A stretch of 64,000 bases of DNA from Alphaproteobacteria bacterium (GTDB lineage: Bacteria; Pseudomonadota; Alphaproteobacteria; Rhizobiales; Xanthobacteraceae). The stretch lies in contig WQYW01000002.1 in NCBI GenBank assembly GCA_009781045.1, positions 1-64,000 on the forward strand, written 5' to 3'. The notes below the pieces were generated by a model, which saw only the letters and a list, made by a program, of their open reading frames with translations, did no database searches and had not been told where the DNA came from. Shown piece by piece: positions 10,671-21,334 of the stretch (the stretch's first letter is position 1; each line of letters opens with the position of its first letter). The translations under genes and the position numbers were made by a program.

Positions 10671-11862
10671 CAAAGGCCATGTTGCGTCCGATGCTGTCGC
10701 TCGCTCCGAGTCTCGGCCGCGACTGCGCAGAAGCCGAAGGATTCAGTGGTGGCATGCGCTGTCCAGGAGGCCGTTGCTTTCCCTTGTCCTTTATCATTTC
10801 AAGGTCCTCTACCCCTTGCCCCCGACCTCCTCCTTGCGTTGCTGGCCCGCTGTCCGGGTGCAAAAGCTTCCCGGATATCGCCCTTTTTGGAGAGATGAAG
10901 CCGGATTTGGGCCGGCGTTTCCTCCCCTTTGCAGAGGCACCGCCAGCCACGATCAACTGAGGAGATCTTCGGCGCACTGGATCTGGATGCCTTCGGGCCT
11001 CCGGAATCGATCCGTCTGGAAAGCGGCTCCTCGCGCTTCCCAACCGTAGCAATGCCTTCAAGAGCATATCGGATTGCCACCATGGCGGCGCCAAGATCCG
11101 CGATAAGTTGAAGCAACTCAACATCAAGTGGGCGGACACGGTCTCGTGCACATTCCATCACCCATGCTCCCCCAGATCCGGAACCGTTCGCTGCACCAGA
11201 CGGTGCGGCACAGTCACGGACGTTCTGCGATCGCCGAACCCACACCCGGATCTGCAATTTTCGTTGATGGGACAATCCCCAGACAGCCCGTCGCTGGGTT
11301 GAAACGGGCTGTGGCACCGGATGCATGGCCGAAGGATTCCCTGCACACCCCGGCCCTTCCGGCCTGGCCCTGCCTGGGTCATTCAGCTTAACGATCCATG
11401 CGGTCCCGACTCAATTAACCCGCGCGGCTTCCGAACCGTTCGGCTTTGATTTCCGATTCTTTCCACCGCCACCAGCTTCCCTCCTGTCGGAAGCCGGAGG
11501 TCTCCGAGGCGACGGCGCTTTCGTGGAACCGCCGGGCACAGGTTCCAGACAAGGATCTGGAGGTCCTTCAATCCCCGGCGTGGCGCGATTTTGAGGCAGC
11601 CCCTGCGACAGAGTTCCATCCTGTCCGCAACGATGGCAGGCCTGCCTCTCCTGTCTTCCACATAACCGGCTCGAACACACGCATGTTCAACGCAGCTCGA
11701 CTGAAACGCCTTTTCCACCACCGCCCTGTGTCAAGGTCATGCCAGCCAAATTGTCGATCGTGACCTAAGCCATTGGCGCATTGCGGCACTCCTCAATGCC
11801 TGGAGCGGTGTGCGGCAACATCATGCGCAGACCGTCGCAACGCCCCTCACTTTTTTCGGCTT

Positions 11863-12255
11863 TCACTCCGATACGGTGTCACAGGCCCAGGCCCGGGTGA
11901 CGCATTCTCTGCCTCCAGCCGCGTTCTGACAGGCTTCGATCGCTGTATTCTGGGCCTCGCCGAGATCACTTCGACTGACCCAGCCGGTTGTGCCGCAGGA
12001 ATCCGCCATTTCGATCGCCAGCGCACCACAGCTGTTCTCAAACTCAAGCACCACTGAGCATCCTCTGCCACCGTGTCCGGTGCACCTTTCCAATGCAGCA
12101 AGCCTGGCCTCTGCGGGATTCGCCGAATTCCAGGCGGTGCCATAGGCGCCGCACTCTCCGGAGGCAATCGCGCCGGCAGCATCTGCGGAACCGGATGGGG
12201 CAAGGGCCAGAGTGAAAAGCGCGAGGGCGGCGGTGGCCGACAGACAGATACGCAT
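11863..12255 (-). CDS. DUF4189 domain-containing secreted protein
   Basis: Signal peptide, GECGAYGTAWNSANPAEARLAALERC...CSVVLEFENSCGALA pattern typical of DUF4189. Confidence 0.75.
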   Translation of the reverse strand: MRICLSATAALALFTLALAPSGSADAAGAIASGECGAYGTAWNSANPAEARLAALERCTGHGGRGCSVVLEFENSCGALAIEMADSCGTTGWVSRSDLGEAQNTAIEACQNAAGGRECVTRAWACDTVSE

Positions 12256-12908
12256 GGGAGGTTCCCTTACAAAGACGGAGAATGGCAGTGTTTCCGCTGA
12301 AAGCCCGTGGTCTCGCGTTGGTGCGAGCCAGCGCATCCCCCGCAGCGATTGAACGGCCGCCCCGATCCAGCCTGCGCAGGGACGTTCTGCCGCGTTTCAG
12401 CACAGCATTCAGCTGTTGAGGTTCTGGCACCCGGGCTTTGAGCCGGTCAATTCACAAGCTCACGAGCCCTTTCGCTGCGATCGGACCCCTCCACCTTGAT
12501 GCCGTGTCAGCTGCGCCGGACACCTGACGGGACCAGCGATCCGGCTCCAGCGGTGACGACGGCCGGCGGCCGGAGCGCCTCACAACGCGGCAAGCCCCCC
12601 GCAAGATCCTGCCGATGTCGACCGCCACGCGCAAAAAGTCGCGCGAATATGGCGCAAGACCAGGGCAGTACGCGCAGCCATCGGTGCTCGTGTGCCGGGC
12701 GCTTGCGCCTCCCTCCTTCCCGGTCCGCATTGATCCCGCGAAGGTTTTTCTGACAAACCGGCGCTGCGGCGCGAAGGCCGCCTTTGACGCCACACCTGAG
12801 CGCCAGGGCTGGCGTCACGGCGCAGGCCATAGACGCCTTGCCCCAACCACGCCCATGGCTTAGCTCTTGATCCCGAATATTATGGTGACGAATTCAGGAG
12901 GACGGGTC

Positions 12909-13199
12909 GTGAACAGAATGCGTCTGGTGATGATGGTGCTGGCCGGGGCACTGGTGACCACAGCGGCTACAGATCCGGCCACGGCGGGTGGACGCGGCGA
13001 CTATCCCTGGTGCGCCCAGGGCCAGGGCTACGGCTATCCCGGCGAATGTTCCTATGAAACCTACGCCCAGTGCCAGGCCAGCGTGTCGGGACGCATGCTC
13101 GGCTGCGGCGAAAATCCAAGCTATCTTTTCAGTGCTGCCGACGACCCGCGCCCGATGCGGCGCCCGCACCGGCACCACCGGCGCCATCACCACGACTGA
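12909..13199 (+). CDS. DUF3551 domain-containing secreted protein
   Basis: YPWCAQGQGYGYPGECSYETYAQCQASVSGRMLGCGENP is the DUF3551 pattern; signal peptide; GTG start. Confidence 0.75.
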   Translation: MNRMRLVMMVLAGALVTTAATDPATAGGRGDYPWCAQGQGYGYPGECSYETYAQCQASVSGRMLGCGENPSYLFSAADDPRPMRRPHRHHRRHHHD

Positions 13200-13208
13200 A
13201 GCCTCTGC

Positions 13209-14726
13209 TCAGGCGGGCGCGGGCAGATTGTCCCCGACCCAGCGCCGATAGGCCGCGAGCTGCGGGTGCTCCAGCGCGCGGCCAAGATAGGTCCATACCC
13301 GCGGCAGATGGCGCAGATATTGCGGCTTGCCGTCGCGGCAGTTGAGCCGGGCAAAAGTGCCGAGCAGCCGGGTATTGCGCTGCGCCGACATTATGGCGTA
13401 GCAGGCGGCAAACCGGGCCGCGTCGAAATCGCCGCCCTGGCTCTGGCGCGCCTTGACATAGCGCGCAAAGAGTGCCTTCTCCAGTTCTGCGGCAACGTCA
13501 ACGCGGGCGTCCTGTAACAGCGACACCACGTCATAGGCTTCGGGGCCCCACACCGCGTCCTGGAAATCAATCACGCCGACGCGGGCAATGCCAGTGCGGT
13601 CGGAAAGCCAGATCAGATTGGGCGAGTGGAAATCGCGCAGCACCCAGTTTTTCGGTCCGGCCAGCGCGAAAGCCAGGAGATCGCGCCAGATGGCGCCGAA
13701 TTCCTCCAGCACGGCTACAGAGAGCGTGATGCCGCGATCGCGCAGATACCATTCCGGCATCAGACCGACCTCGATCTCCAGGGCCGCGTGATCGAATTCC
13801 GGCAGCCTGTATCGGGTCTCCCCAACCGCCACCACTCGGGGCAAGGGACGGGCATGAAGCGCCGCCAGCATGTCGGTTGCCGCCTCGTAGCGCTCGACAA
13901 TCGGCCGCGAGGGGTCGCCTTCGACCACCGCCTCACGCCCGAAATCCTCGGTGATGAGAAAACCGCTCTGGAGATCGCAGGTATGGATCACGGGAGCAGA
14001 AAAGCCGGCTGCCGTCAGTCCTGACGCAATCGCCACGAACGGGGTGACATCTTCTGCCAGATGCACCACCGCACTATAGGGTTTGCCGCCATAGCTCGCT
14101 GCGCCATCGGCGCGGCGCGGCGAATTCATCAGGATGACATTGTCCTCTCCCCGCTGCAGCCTGGCATAGGAGCGGGTCGAGGCATCTCCAGCCATGCGCC
14201 GGCGCGGCGCATCAAGGAGGCCGGCACCCGACAGGAAGCCGCGCAGGGCCTGAAGCCGCTCCACGATGGCTGCCGCCGGGCCAGAACCCGAGATCACCGC
14301 GTCTCTCGCATTCTCGCCCTTCTCCGGGTCATGCGTGAGCGCGATGTCGATGCGTGAGGCCGCCAGGGTGCCCCCCGCGCGCTCCGGCCATTCGACCAGG
14401 GCGAGCACGCCTTCAGGCAGCGGGCACAGGCCGATTTCCTCCAGTTCGCCGGGATCTTCGACCCGGTAGAGATCCGCGTGCAGAATGCTCACCGCGCCGA
14501 GGTCATAGAGCTGCACCAGTGTGAAGGTCGGGCTCGGCACCTCAAGAGCGTCATCCCCGGCAAAATAGCGGATCATGGCGCGCGCCGCAGCGCTCTTGCC
14601 GGCCCCGAGGTCTCCGGACAGGGTGATGACGCAGCCCGATCCCACCAGCAAAGCGAGATCCGCCATCAATGCCGCGGTGGCGGCTTCATCGGCAAGCTCA
14701 ACGGTGAATGTGATCGGGTCGGTCAT
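13209..14726 (-). CDS. tsaE: Bifunctional TsaE (tRNA t6A ATPase subunit) / aminoglycoside-type phosphotransferase
   Basis: N-terminal TsaE: LSGDLGAGKSAAARAMIRYFAG, SPTFTLVQLYD, HADLYRVEDPGELEEIGL; C-terminal APH/choline-kinase-like: VLRDFHSPNLIWL, GVIDFQDAVWGPEAYDVVSLLQDAR. Confidence 0.92.
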   Translation of the reverse strand: MTDPITFTVELADEAATAALMADLALLVGSGCVITLSGDLGAGKSAAARAMIRYFAGDDALEVPSPTFTLVQLYDLGAVSILHADLYRVEDPGELEEIGLCPLPEGVLALVEWPERAGGTLAASRIDIALTHDPEKGENARDAVISGSGPAAAIVERLQALRGFLSGAGLLDAPRRRMAGDASTRSYARLQRGEDNVILMNSPRRADGAASYGGKPYSAVVHLAEDVTPFVAIASGLTAAGFSAPVIHTCDLQSGFLITEDFGREAVVEGDPSRPIVERYEAATDMLAALHARPLPRVVAVGETRYRLPEFDHAALEIEVGLMPEWYLRDRGITLSVAVLEEFGAIWRDLLAFALAGPKNWVLRDFHSPNLIWLSDRTGIARVGVIDFQDAVWGPEAYDVVSLLQDARVDVAAELEKALFARYVKARQSQGGDFDAARFAACYAIMSAQRNTRLLGTFARLNCRDGKPQYLRHLPRVWTYLGRALEHPQLAAYRRWVGDNLPAPA

Positions 14727-15527
14727 CGGTTCTCTCACGTTCCGTGGGCACTCAAGAGGGGCGGGAAGACTCTTTATCAGGGCTCCAAGCTGTTACGAAA
14801 AGCCATTGCAAGGGTCCTGCGTCCAGGCCAATCCGGACCAGCAGGAAGACGAATGTCGGGGAACCCGTCCATTTTGGCATCCCGCTCCCCTCGTCTGGCC
14901 GATTGTCTTTTGCGGCCTGATCCATGATGCAGACGGCGGACTATTTCAATGACCCATCGATGGCGCCACAGTATTCCATGGTCACCTCTCCTCCCGGTGT
15001 TCGGATAACGGCGTCAGATCGGTTGAGAAACCACCTGTTTTTTGGGACCACCTTCTTCGCGAGGTGAACCAGGGAGTGAAGCGGCTTTCAGGCGCCTGCG
15101 GTAGGCCCGTCTGCCATCGTCTGCACCAGCTTTGCGCAATCCAGCGGCAGGTTCCATCATCGATCAGCACACACGCCAACTGGCGTTTTTCGCAGATCAA
15201 AGGCCTCAATGGTCTCCTGCCCCGCTTGAGGGGCCGCATGATTGCCCACTGGCGCGGGCTGTTTCGGCTCGATTCAAAGGCCGCTGCCGCTCCTCAAGGT
15301 TGTCGCCCATTGCCCTCTTGCGGCGATCCACCTGGTAGTGCCCTGCCACAAAACAACCATAGTACCGCGAAATAAGGGCTGACACATGTTCCACAGGTGC
15401 CGATTCTCCACCCTCTCCATTGGAAGGAGCGGCAATCAGGCGAAAAGCGTGGCAACGGCAAGGAAGATCCCGAGTTTGAGGGCAAAAGCAGATAGCGCGG
15501 AGCCAGCCCGCGCACCGGGGAAGATGG

Positions 15528-15665
15528 GCTTCCCCGGCTGAGGCAACAGCCTTGCTCTTGAACGGAGGTGAGCCAATATGGTTTTTGCCCATTAGCATCA
15601 CCCTGGAAATAAAGAGAACCCGGACCTGCTGGCAAGTAAGGATCCGGGTTCAATCTATCATCTGG
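15528..15665 (-). repeat. Dispersed hairpin + mini-ORF element, copy 1
   Basis: Minus strand GAACCCGGATCC...GGTCCGGGTTC then ATGCTAATGGGCAAAAACCATATTGGC; plus-strand ggctgaggcaacagccttg shared with 59266. Confidence 0.6.
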
Positions 15666-16104
15666 GGGAACCGGGGGCATGGTCGAAAGGCCATTCCCCC
15701 GTCCTCCGTAAATATAGCAACTCCTGCGCATTTCTCAAGCTTGCGATCCCGCCATCCCATAATCCGCATAGCGACCGGGTCCCGATCTCACGAAACCACC
15801 AATTCTATCCGAAGGTTAGCTGGAATTCGGGGCAATCCGTCCTCAAACGCCACGCATCGCTCCCCTGTGCACACATGCCGTCGTTTCGCCGATCGGCATC
15901 CACGGCAAGCTCGCGACCAGCTGGCGGGCTGAGGCAACACAACAGCCAACAGCCTTGCCCCTGCCTGCCTCAAGGGCGATCCACCCGGGCGTCGCCCGGC
16001 ACAGCCGGCGTATCCCACAACCTGAAATCCCGGTTTGCCAGCACTCCGCAGACACCTGATACCGGAACCACAATGCGACCGGGACCAGCTGCTGGTACTA
16101 AAAA

Positions 16105-16902
16105 CTAAAAACGTGTATCGGTATTCATCTCACCTCTGAACCACGGGGCATTTTTCTCCGCCACCGTCGTAAACACCTTCCAGGCATCGGCTGCTCCTGC
16201 ACCTCCTGCCTCGCCGTAAGGCCTGCCGTAGTTCCATACTGCACAGTCGGCGGCAAAATCACCAAGCCTGGCGAGGCGCTGGGGAATTCTCCCGGGCAGG
16301 CTGTCGGCGAGCATGGCGATAGCGAGAGCTCCGGTCGGAAGCATGACGAAGCCCCAGAGGCCGGAGAATCCCAGGCGGAAAAGCCAGGCTGAAACAGCGA
16401 TCCCGGTGCCCGCGACAAGCGCCAGCACCATCCGGCTCACCGGGTGAAGCTCAAGGTCAGGAAGTTTGAGGCCGGCCTCACGCGACAGAGCCGCGTACAG
16501 CCGCTTTCCCCGCAGCGCAGCCAGAATGCTTCGCAGGTCCGAGCGGACCGACATGCGCTCCGCATATCCCAGACGCCGCAATGCGGCGTGCAGGCGAAGA
16601 AAGGCCCGCGCGTTCGGGCAGCTGAGGCCATCCTTAAGCCTGCTCCGCCTGGAGCAGACCCGATCGAAGAGCTGACCGACGGTTTCCACACCGGCCCAAT
16701 CTTCCTCGGAGAGGTCGACTGCGAACACTTTCTCGATGTCCGCGATAAAATTGGCTACCTCAAGAAAATCCAGGTCCAGGCAATTCTCGTCCGGCTCCGC
16801 CACAGCCCCCTTCCCTTCCAGGGAAGCAATGGCATCCCCGCAATAGCGGAGAATCATCGCCACACAGAACATTGCAAACAGAACCAGAAGAATGACCCAC
16901 AT
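16105..16902 (-). CDS. Membrane protein with degenerate acyl-carrier-protein-like domain
   Basis: N-terminal TM helix (MWVILLVLFAMFCVAMIL), then LDLDFLEVANFIADIEKVFAVDLSEEDWAGVETVGQLFDRV resembling an ACP helix II-IV pattern, then a C-terminal TM region. Confidence 0.55.
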   Translation of the reverse strand: MWVILLVLFAMFCVAMILRYCGDAIASLEGKGAVAEPDENCLDLDFLEVANFIADIEKVFAVDLSEEDWAGVETVGQLFDRVCSRRSRLKDGLSCPNARAFLRLHAALRRLGYAERMSVRSDLRSILAALRGKRLYAALSREAGLKLPDLELHPVSRMVLALVAGTGIAVSAWLFRLGFSGLWGFVMLPTGALAIAMLADSLPGRIPQRLARLGDFAADCAVWNYGRPYGEAGGAGAADAWKVFTTVAEKNAPWFRGEMNTDTRF

Positions 16903-17057
16903 GGGCAAGCCCCTGTCGCTGAATGACAGATTTTCGACGGCATTCAAGGCTTAGGAGCCGTGGAAAAACTAGTGAATCAATTTTTAGTTTAGTTTGGCGC
17001 AATTGTAATTTGATCACATTTTGCTGAGCGGGATTCCCATGGTGGTCCGTCTGCGAT

Positions 17058-18275
17058 ATGGCCGAATCCATGGATACAGATCAGGCGATTCGCGAGAGGT
17101 GGCGCCAATTTGGCGCTAGGAGTGGCGAGCGCGAACGTAGGCTATTCGCCGGGTCGGAGGCGAGAGCCTGTCTCTCCCGCGGCGTCACCCGTGTCTCCAG
17201 GATTACACGGATGGCGCGAAGCACGATTTATCGAGGTAAGGCAGACCTTAACAAAGGTGCGCTGCCGGAAGGTCGAATTCGGCGAAAGGGGGGCGGCCGC
17301 CCCCTTTTTGAAGAGAAACACCCAGAGGTAATACCTGCACTCAAATCCATCGTAGAGCCGGTAACCTGCGGTCACCCAATAAAACCGCTACAGTGGGTAT
17401 CAAAGAGTCTCGTAAAGATCGCGCGTGCCATCAAGGAAATGTTCGATCTTTCCATTTCTCCGAAGACCGTGGCGACACTGCTGAAATAGTTGAAATTCTC
17501 CCGTCAGGTCAACCGGAAATCGATCGAGGGTAAGCGTCATCCCGATCGTGACCGACAATTCCACTACATCGAGTCACAACTGCGGAAAGCGGAAAGGCTG
17601 GGCCAGCCAGCCATTTCTGTGGACTACAAAAAGAAAGAACTAGTCGGTTCCTTCCGAAATGGTGGCAGCGACTATCGTCCCGAGGGCGGCCCCATTCGTG
17701 TCAATACCCACGATTTCCCGACGAAAGCGGGAGGAAAAGTCACTCCGTATGTCGTTTTCTGTATGGTTCTCAATATGGCGTGGGTCAGCGTCGGAATTTC
17801 ATGCGACACCTCGAAATTTGCAGTAAATGCGATCCGTCGTTGGATGCGTGAAATCTGCAGAGTGTACTACCCTGAATGCACTGACCTATGGATCACAGCC
17901 GATTCCGGCGGATCAAACGGAGCGCGAGTGCGTCTTTGGAAGTTGGAACTTCAGAAGCCTGCGGATGAATTCGGCATAAGAATCCACGTCTATCACTATC
18001 CGCCTGGCACGTCAAAGTACAACAAAGTGGAACACAAGTGTAACTGTCGCATTTCGGCGAATTGGCGCGGCACTCCGCCGACGGATCACGAGACAATCCT
18101 TCGCCGCATCGCAGCAGCCACTACTGAAGCCGGAAGACCCAAGATAAAATGCGCACTTGATCGAAGGAATTCCAAAAGAGGCATTAAGGTGACTGACAAG
18201 GAATTAGAGTCTCTGAACATCAAAGGGCATTCTTTCCATCTAGACTGGAATTATACAGTTTCACCGCGCTTTTAG
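17058..18275 (+). pseudogene. ISAzo13-like transposase interrupted by an in-frame TAG
   Basis: ORFs 17058-17489 and 17490-18275 are in the same frame, separated only by TAG (17487-17489); ...SPKTVATLLK*LKFSRQVNRKSIEGKRHPDRDRQFHYI... ISVDYKKKELVGSFRNGG is typical of this family. Confidence 0.85.
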
Positions 18276-18344
18276 TTTAGCGAGGTCCTGCTGGCTACGG
18301 CCTGATTTTCCTCCCCTTTCTTATCATCAATTTCGACAACGTTC

Positions 18345-18467
18345 TATATTTCATCTCCGAAACTCAGCAAGACGGTAGCGTGACGCGCAACTGAAGAGCG
18401 TGGCTCGTCTCATGCTCTGTTATCATTTGTTTGCACAAAACTGTAGCGGTTGTTTTTCCACGGCCCC
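18345..18467 (-). repeat. Right-end repeat of the ISAzo13-like element (matches 56232-56357 in inverse orientation)
   Basis: Reverse complement GGGGCCGTGGAAAAACAACCGCTACAG...GAGCATGAGACGAGCCACGCTCTTCAGTTGCGCGTCACGCTACCG...GAGATGAAA aligns along its length with 56232-56357. Confidence 0.85.
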
Positions 18468-18745
18468 TTAAGCCCGCCGCACCGCCGTACCCACCAGACT
18501 GGCACCGCGGCTTCGGCTGCGTCAATCTCCCGGCGGGCGGCGAGGTGATCACGCTTCGCGTTACCGGGCACACGGTCCGCGACAGGGAATCCGCACGCGC
18601 CCGAAGGTGGGAACATCCGCGCCAAAGGTGAACAGGCAGGCCTTACGCCGACGCTCACAGGGATCCCGTTCCCGCCCTCGGCACCACCGCCACGGGTTCA
18701 TGGAATTCAGCTTGCAGTCTGCAACGTGTCTTGAGGGCTTTGCGT

Positions 18746-21334
18746 TCACTCCGCAGCGTCGCGCTGTGCCGCCTGGTCAGCCGGGAAATCGCAACTCACC
18801 GTGGTGCCCTTGCCGACCTCCGATTCGACCTTCACCGTGCCGCCATGGAGTTCGACAAAGGAGCGCACCAGCGACAGGCCCAAGCCCGCTCCGCGATGGC
18901 GCGAACCGGTCGAGCTGCTTTCGAACCAGTCGAACACCTTGTCGAGCATCTGGGGCGGAATGCCGGGGCCGGAATCGGTCACTGTGAACACCACGCGACG
19001 GCGCGAACGCCAGGCGCTGATGCCGATGGTCGAATGCGCCGGGGCAAAGCCCACGGCATTGGCGAGCAGATTATAGAGCACCTGGACGACGCGCTTTTCG
19101 TCGCCGACGAAGTTGCCGACATTGGGCGCGATCTCCACCCTGAGGCCGATGTGATCGGTCGCCAGCCGGTCCTGGATGCCTTCCGCTGCGGCATCTATCG
19201 CTTTGGCCACATCCACGGGACCCAGTTCCAGCTTCATGGCTCCGGCATCGATCGTCGCCAGATCGAGAATGTTGTTGGTCAGCGCCAGCAGCGCGTTGGT
19301 CGATTTGGTGACGTAGTCGAGATATTCGGCCTGTTTCGGCGTCAGCGGCCCGGTGGCTGGATCGCTGAGGAAATGGGCGAAACCGATAATGGTGGTGAGG
19401 GGCGCACGCAGTTCGTAGGAGACGTGGTGGACGAAATCCACCTTCATCTGATCGGCGGCTTCGAGCGCCTCATTGCGTTCCCGCAGCGCCCGCTCGACAT
19501 TCTCGGTATCGGTGATATCCTGGAAGGTCAGCATGGTGGCGCCGTCGGGCAGCGGGCGGATCATGCAGTCAAGCACACTGCCGTCCTTGCGCTCCAGCTT
19601 GAGCGGCACATCGCCGCGGTTGCCGATCGAGGTCACGGCTTCGCGGATCTGCTGCCATACCTCAGGCGCATCATAGAGCGGATGGCACCAGCCCTCCACG
19701 GCCTGGATATGCGGGTTCTCCGACAGGGCCTGCGACGACAGTTTCCACATCCGGGCAAAGGCCGGATTGAACAGCCGCACCCGCCCGTTGCTGCCGAACG
19801 CCACCACCCCCTCGGCCAGACCATCCAGTGTGGCACCCTGCACCCGGATCAGGCCGTCGAAGCGGCGTTCCAGCTCCAGACGCTTGCTGACATCGTCGAA
19901 GAGATAGGTGACGCCACCCTCGGGATTGGGCGTGGTCACCACCGCCAGCACGCGTCCATCCGGCAGATACCAGGTGTCCCGGACCGGCTCGGTGGCGCTG
20001 TAGGCCTGATGCAGCCGCGCCTTCCAGGCGCGGAAATCCGGCTGCTCCTGGAGTTTGCGCCCTACCCGGAGGCGGTCGAGAATGCTGGAATCGTCGGGAT
20101 GGGAATCGAGGAAGGCACGCTCCAGATTCCACAGCCGGCAATAGGAGTCGTTGTAGAAAGCCAGCCGCCGCTGGCTGTCGAACACCGCGACCCCTGACGA
20201 CAGCTGGTTGAGTGTGCCGCGATGGGCCTCCGCCATACGCACCAGGGCCGCCCCCAGCGCGTCGGCCTCCCCCGCATTGATGGCCACCGCAAGCTGGCCG
20301 CAGCCGACGGAAGCAGCCTGGACATCATAGACACCGCGCCTGCCGCTGGCTTCGAACTCCAGTCGGCCGGCAAAGCCGCCGGCGGCCCTGAGCGCGCCAT
20401 CGACTTCATCGCGGGCGCTCTCGGAGAGCAGGTCGAGATTGCGCGACCGCGCATCCGCCAGACTTTCCGCCTCGAGCGCACGCAGAAAGGCCGGATTGGC
20501 AAAGGTCAGGGCACCGTTGTCGTCACGGCCCCAGATCGGCCATGGCACCGCAGCGGCAAAACCGCGCAGTTTCTCGCTGTCCTCAAGCAGCGACTGGTAG
20601 CGCAGATTGGCCTCCGCCAGTTCGCGCTGCAGCCCCGTGAGTTCGCGGATCCGGACGATGGCCTGGCGCCCCACCGCCTGCCCGGAGATTTCAAACGTGC
20701 GGCCGGCGGCATTGCCGAGGGCGAACAGGAAGCCATCGCCGCGCTCGTGCAGGGCGGCAACCGCCTCACTGAGGCGCTCCGCCGGCTCCGGCGGCAGCCA
20801 GGCAGCAAAGGACAGCACCCTTTCCGCGCTTGAGCCGCGCGGCAGCAGCATGTTCACATCACCCGCGATCTGCGGCACGCGGTCGCCGGCCCGCCAGGAG
20901 ATCAGAACCTGCGGCTCGGCCGAGACCAGGGTTGCCAGACTGTCGGCCTGCAGCTCGAGTTCGGCGATCTGCGCCCGCGCCGCCGCTTCCCGGCGCTCAG
21001 AGACGGCGCGATTGCGCCTCAACAGGATGGCGGCATGGACCGCAAAACCGGCCAGAGGAACCAGAACCAGAGCAAGTATGCTGAACAGCACCACCTGCTG
21101 GCCGCTGAAGCTCAATAGTCCCCATGCCGAAGAAACTGCGTCAAGCGAGCCGGCTTGCGCGGGCACAATCAGCCCGAGCGCCGCAAGAGCCGCATACACG
21201 ACATTGCGCGCCAATAATGTACACGACAGCGGAATCTGACGTATCAACACCATTGCGCCTGATATCAAGAGACCTAGGAAGACGAGAAACGAGGTTAAAA
21301 CCAGTGACTGGGCCGGAATCCGCACGACGGCCAA
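18746..21334 (-). CDS. divL: PAS-domain sensor histidine pseudokinase, DivL-type (Tyr in place of His)
   Basis: N-terminal TMs, PAS repeats, H-box VDFVHHVSYELRAPLTTIIGF with Tyr at the phospho-His site, HATPase N/G boxes (LLANAVGFAPA, DSGPGIPPQ, GAGLGLSLV). Start codon uncertain. Confidence 0.85.
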   Translation of the reverse strand: MAVVRIPAQSLVLTSFLVFLGLLISGAMVLIRQIPLSCTLLARNVVYAALAALGLIVPAQAGSLDAVSSAWGLLSFSGQQVVLFSILALVLVPLAGFAVHAAILLRRNRAVSERREAAARAQIAELELQADSLATLVSAEPQVLISWRAGDRVPQIAGDVNMLLPRGSSAERVLSFAAWLPPEPAERLSEAVAALHERGDGFLFALGNAAGRTFEISGQAVGRQAIVRIRELTGLQRELAEANLRYQSLLEDSEKLRGFAAAVPWPIWGRDDNGALTFANPAFLRALEAESLADARSRNLDLLSESARDEVDGALRAAGGFAGRLEFEASGRRGVYDVQAASVGCGQLAVAINAGEADALGAALVRMAEAHRGTLNQLSSGVAVFDSQRRLAFYNDSYCRLWNLERAFLDSHPDDSSILDRLRVGRKLQEQPDFRAWKARLHQAYSATEPVRDTWYLPDGRVLAVVTTPNPEGGVTYLFDDVSKRLELERRFDGLIRVQGATLDGLAEGVVAFGSNGRVRLFNPAFARMWKLSSQALSENPHIQAVEGWCHPLYDAPEVWQQIREAVTSIGNRGDVPLKLERKDGSVLDCMIRPLPDGATMLTFQDITDTENVERALRERNEALEAADQMKVDFVHHVSYELRAPLTTIIGFAHFLSDPATGPLTPKQAEYLDYVTKSTNALLALTNNILDLATIDAGAMKLELGPVDVAKAIDAAAEGIQDRLATDHIGLRVEIAPNVGNFVGDEKRVVQVLYNLLANAVGFAPAHSTIGISAWRSRRRVVFTVTDSGPGIPPQMLDKVFDWFESSSTGSRHRGAGLGLSLVRSFVELHGGTVKVESEVGKGTTVSCDFPADQAAQRDAAE

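Larger units (their letters stand above)
16954..18467 (+). mobile_element. ISAzo13-family-like insertion sequence
   Basis: 16-bp terminal inverted repeats GGAGCCGTGGAAAAAC (16954-16969) / GTTTTTCCACGGCCCC (18452-18467), one mismatch; TTA direct repeats at 16951-16953 and 18468-18470; transposase inside. Confidence 0.85.

Noticed and set aside
10048-11049. 333-aa plus-strand ORF
   Set aside because: Crosses an IS-end remnant; Arg/Ser/Pro-rich without domains; overlapping alternatives in several frames.
18731-20197. 488-aa plus-strand ORF opposite divL
   Set aside because: Shadow ORF of the conserved kinase.
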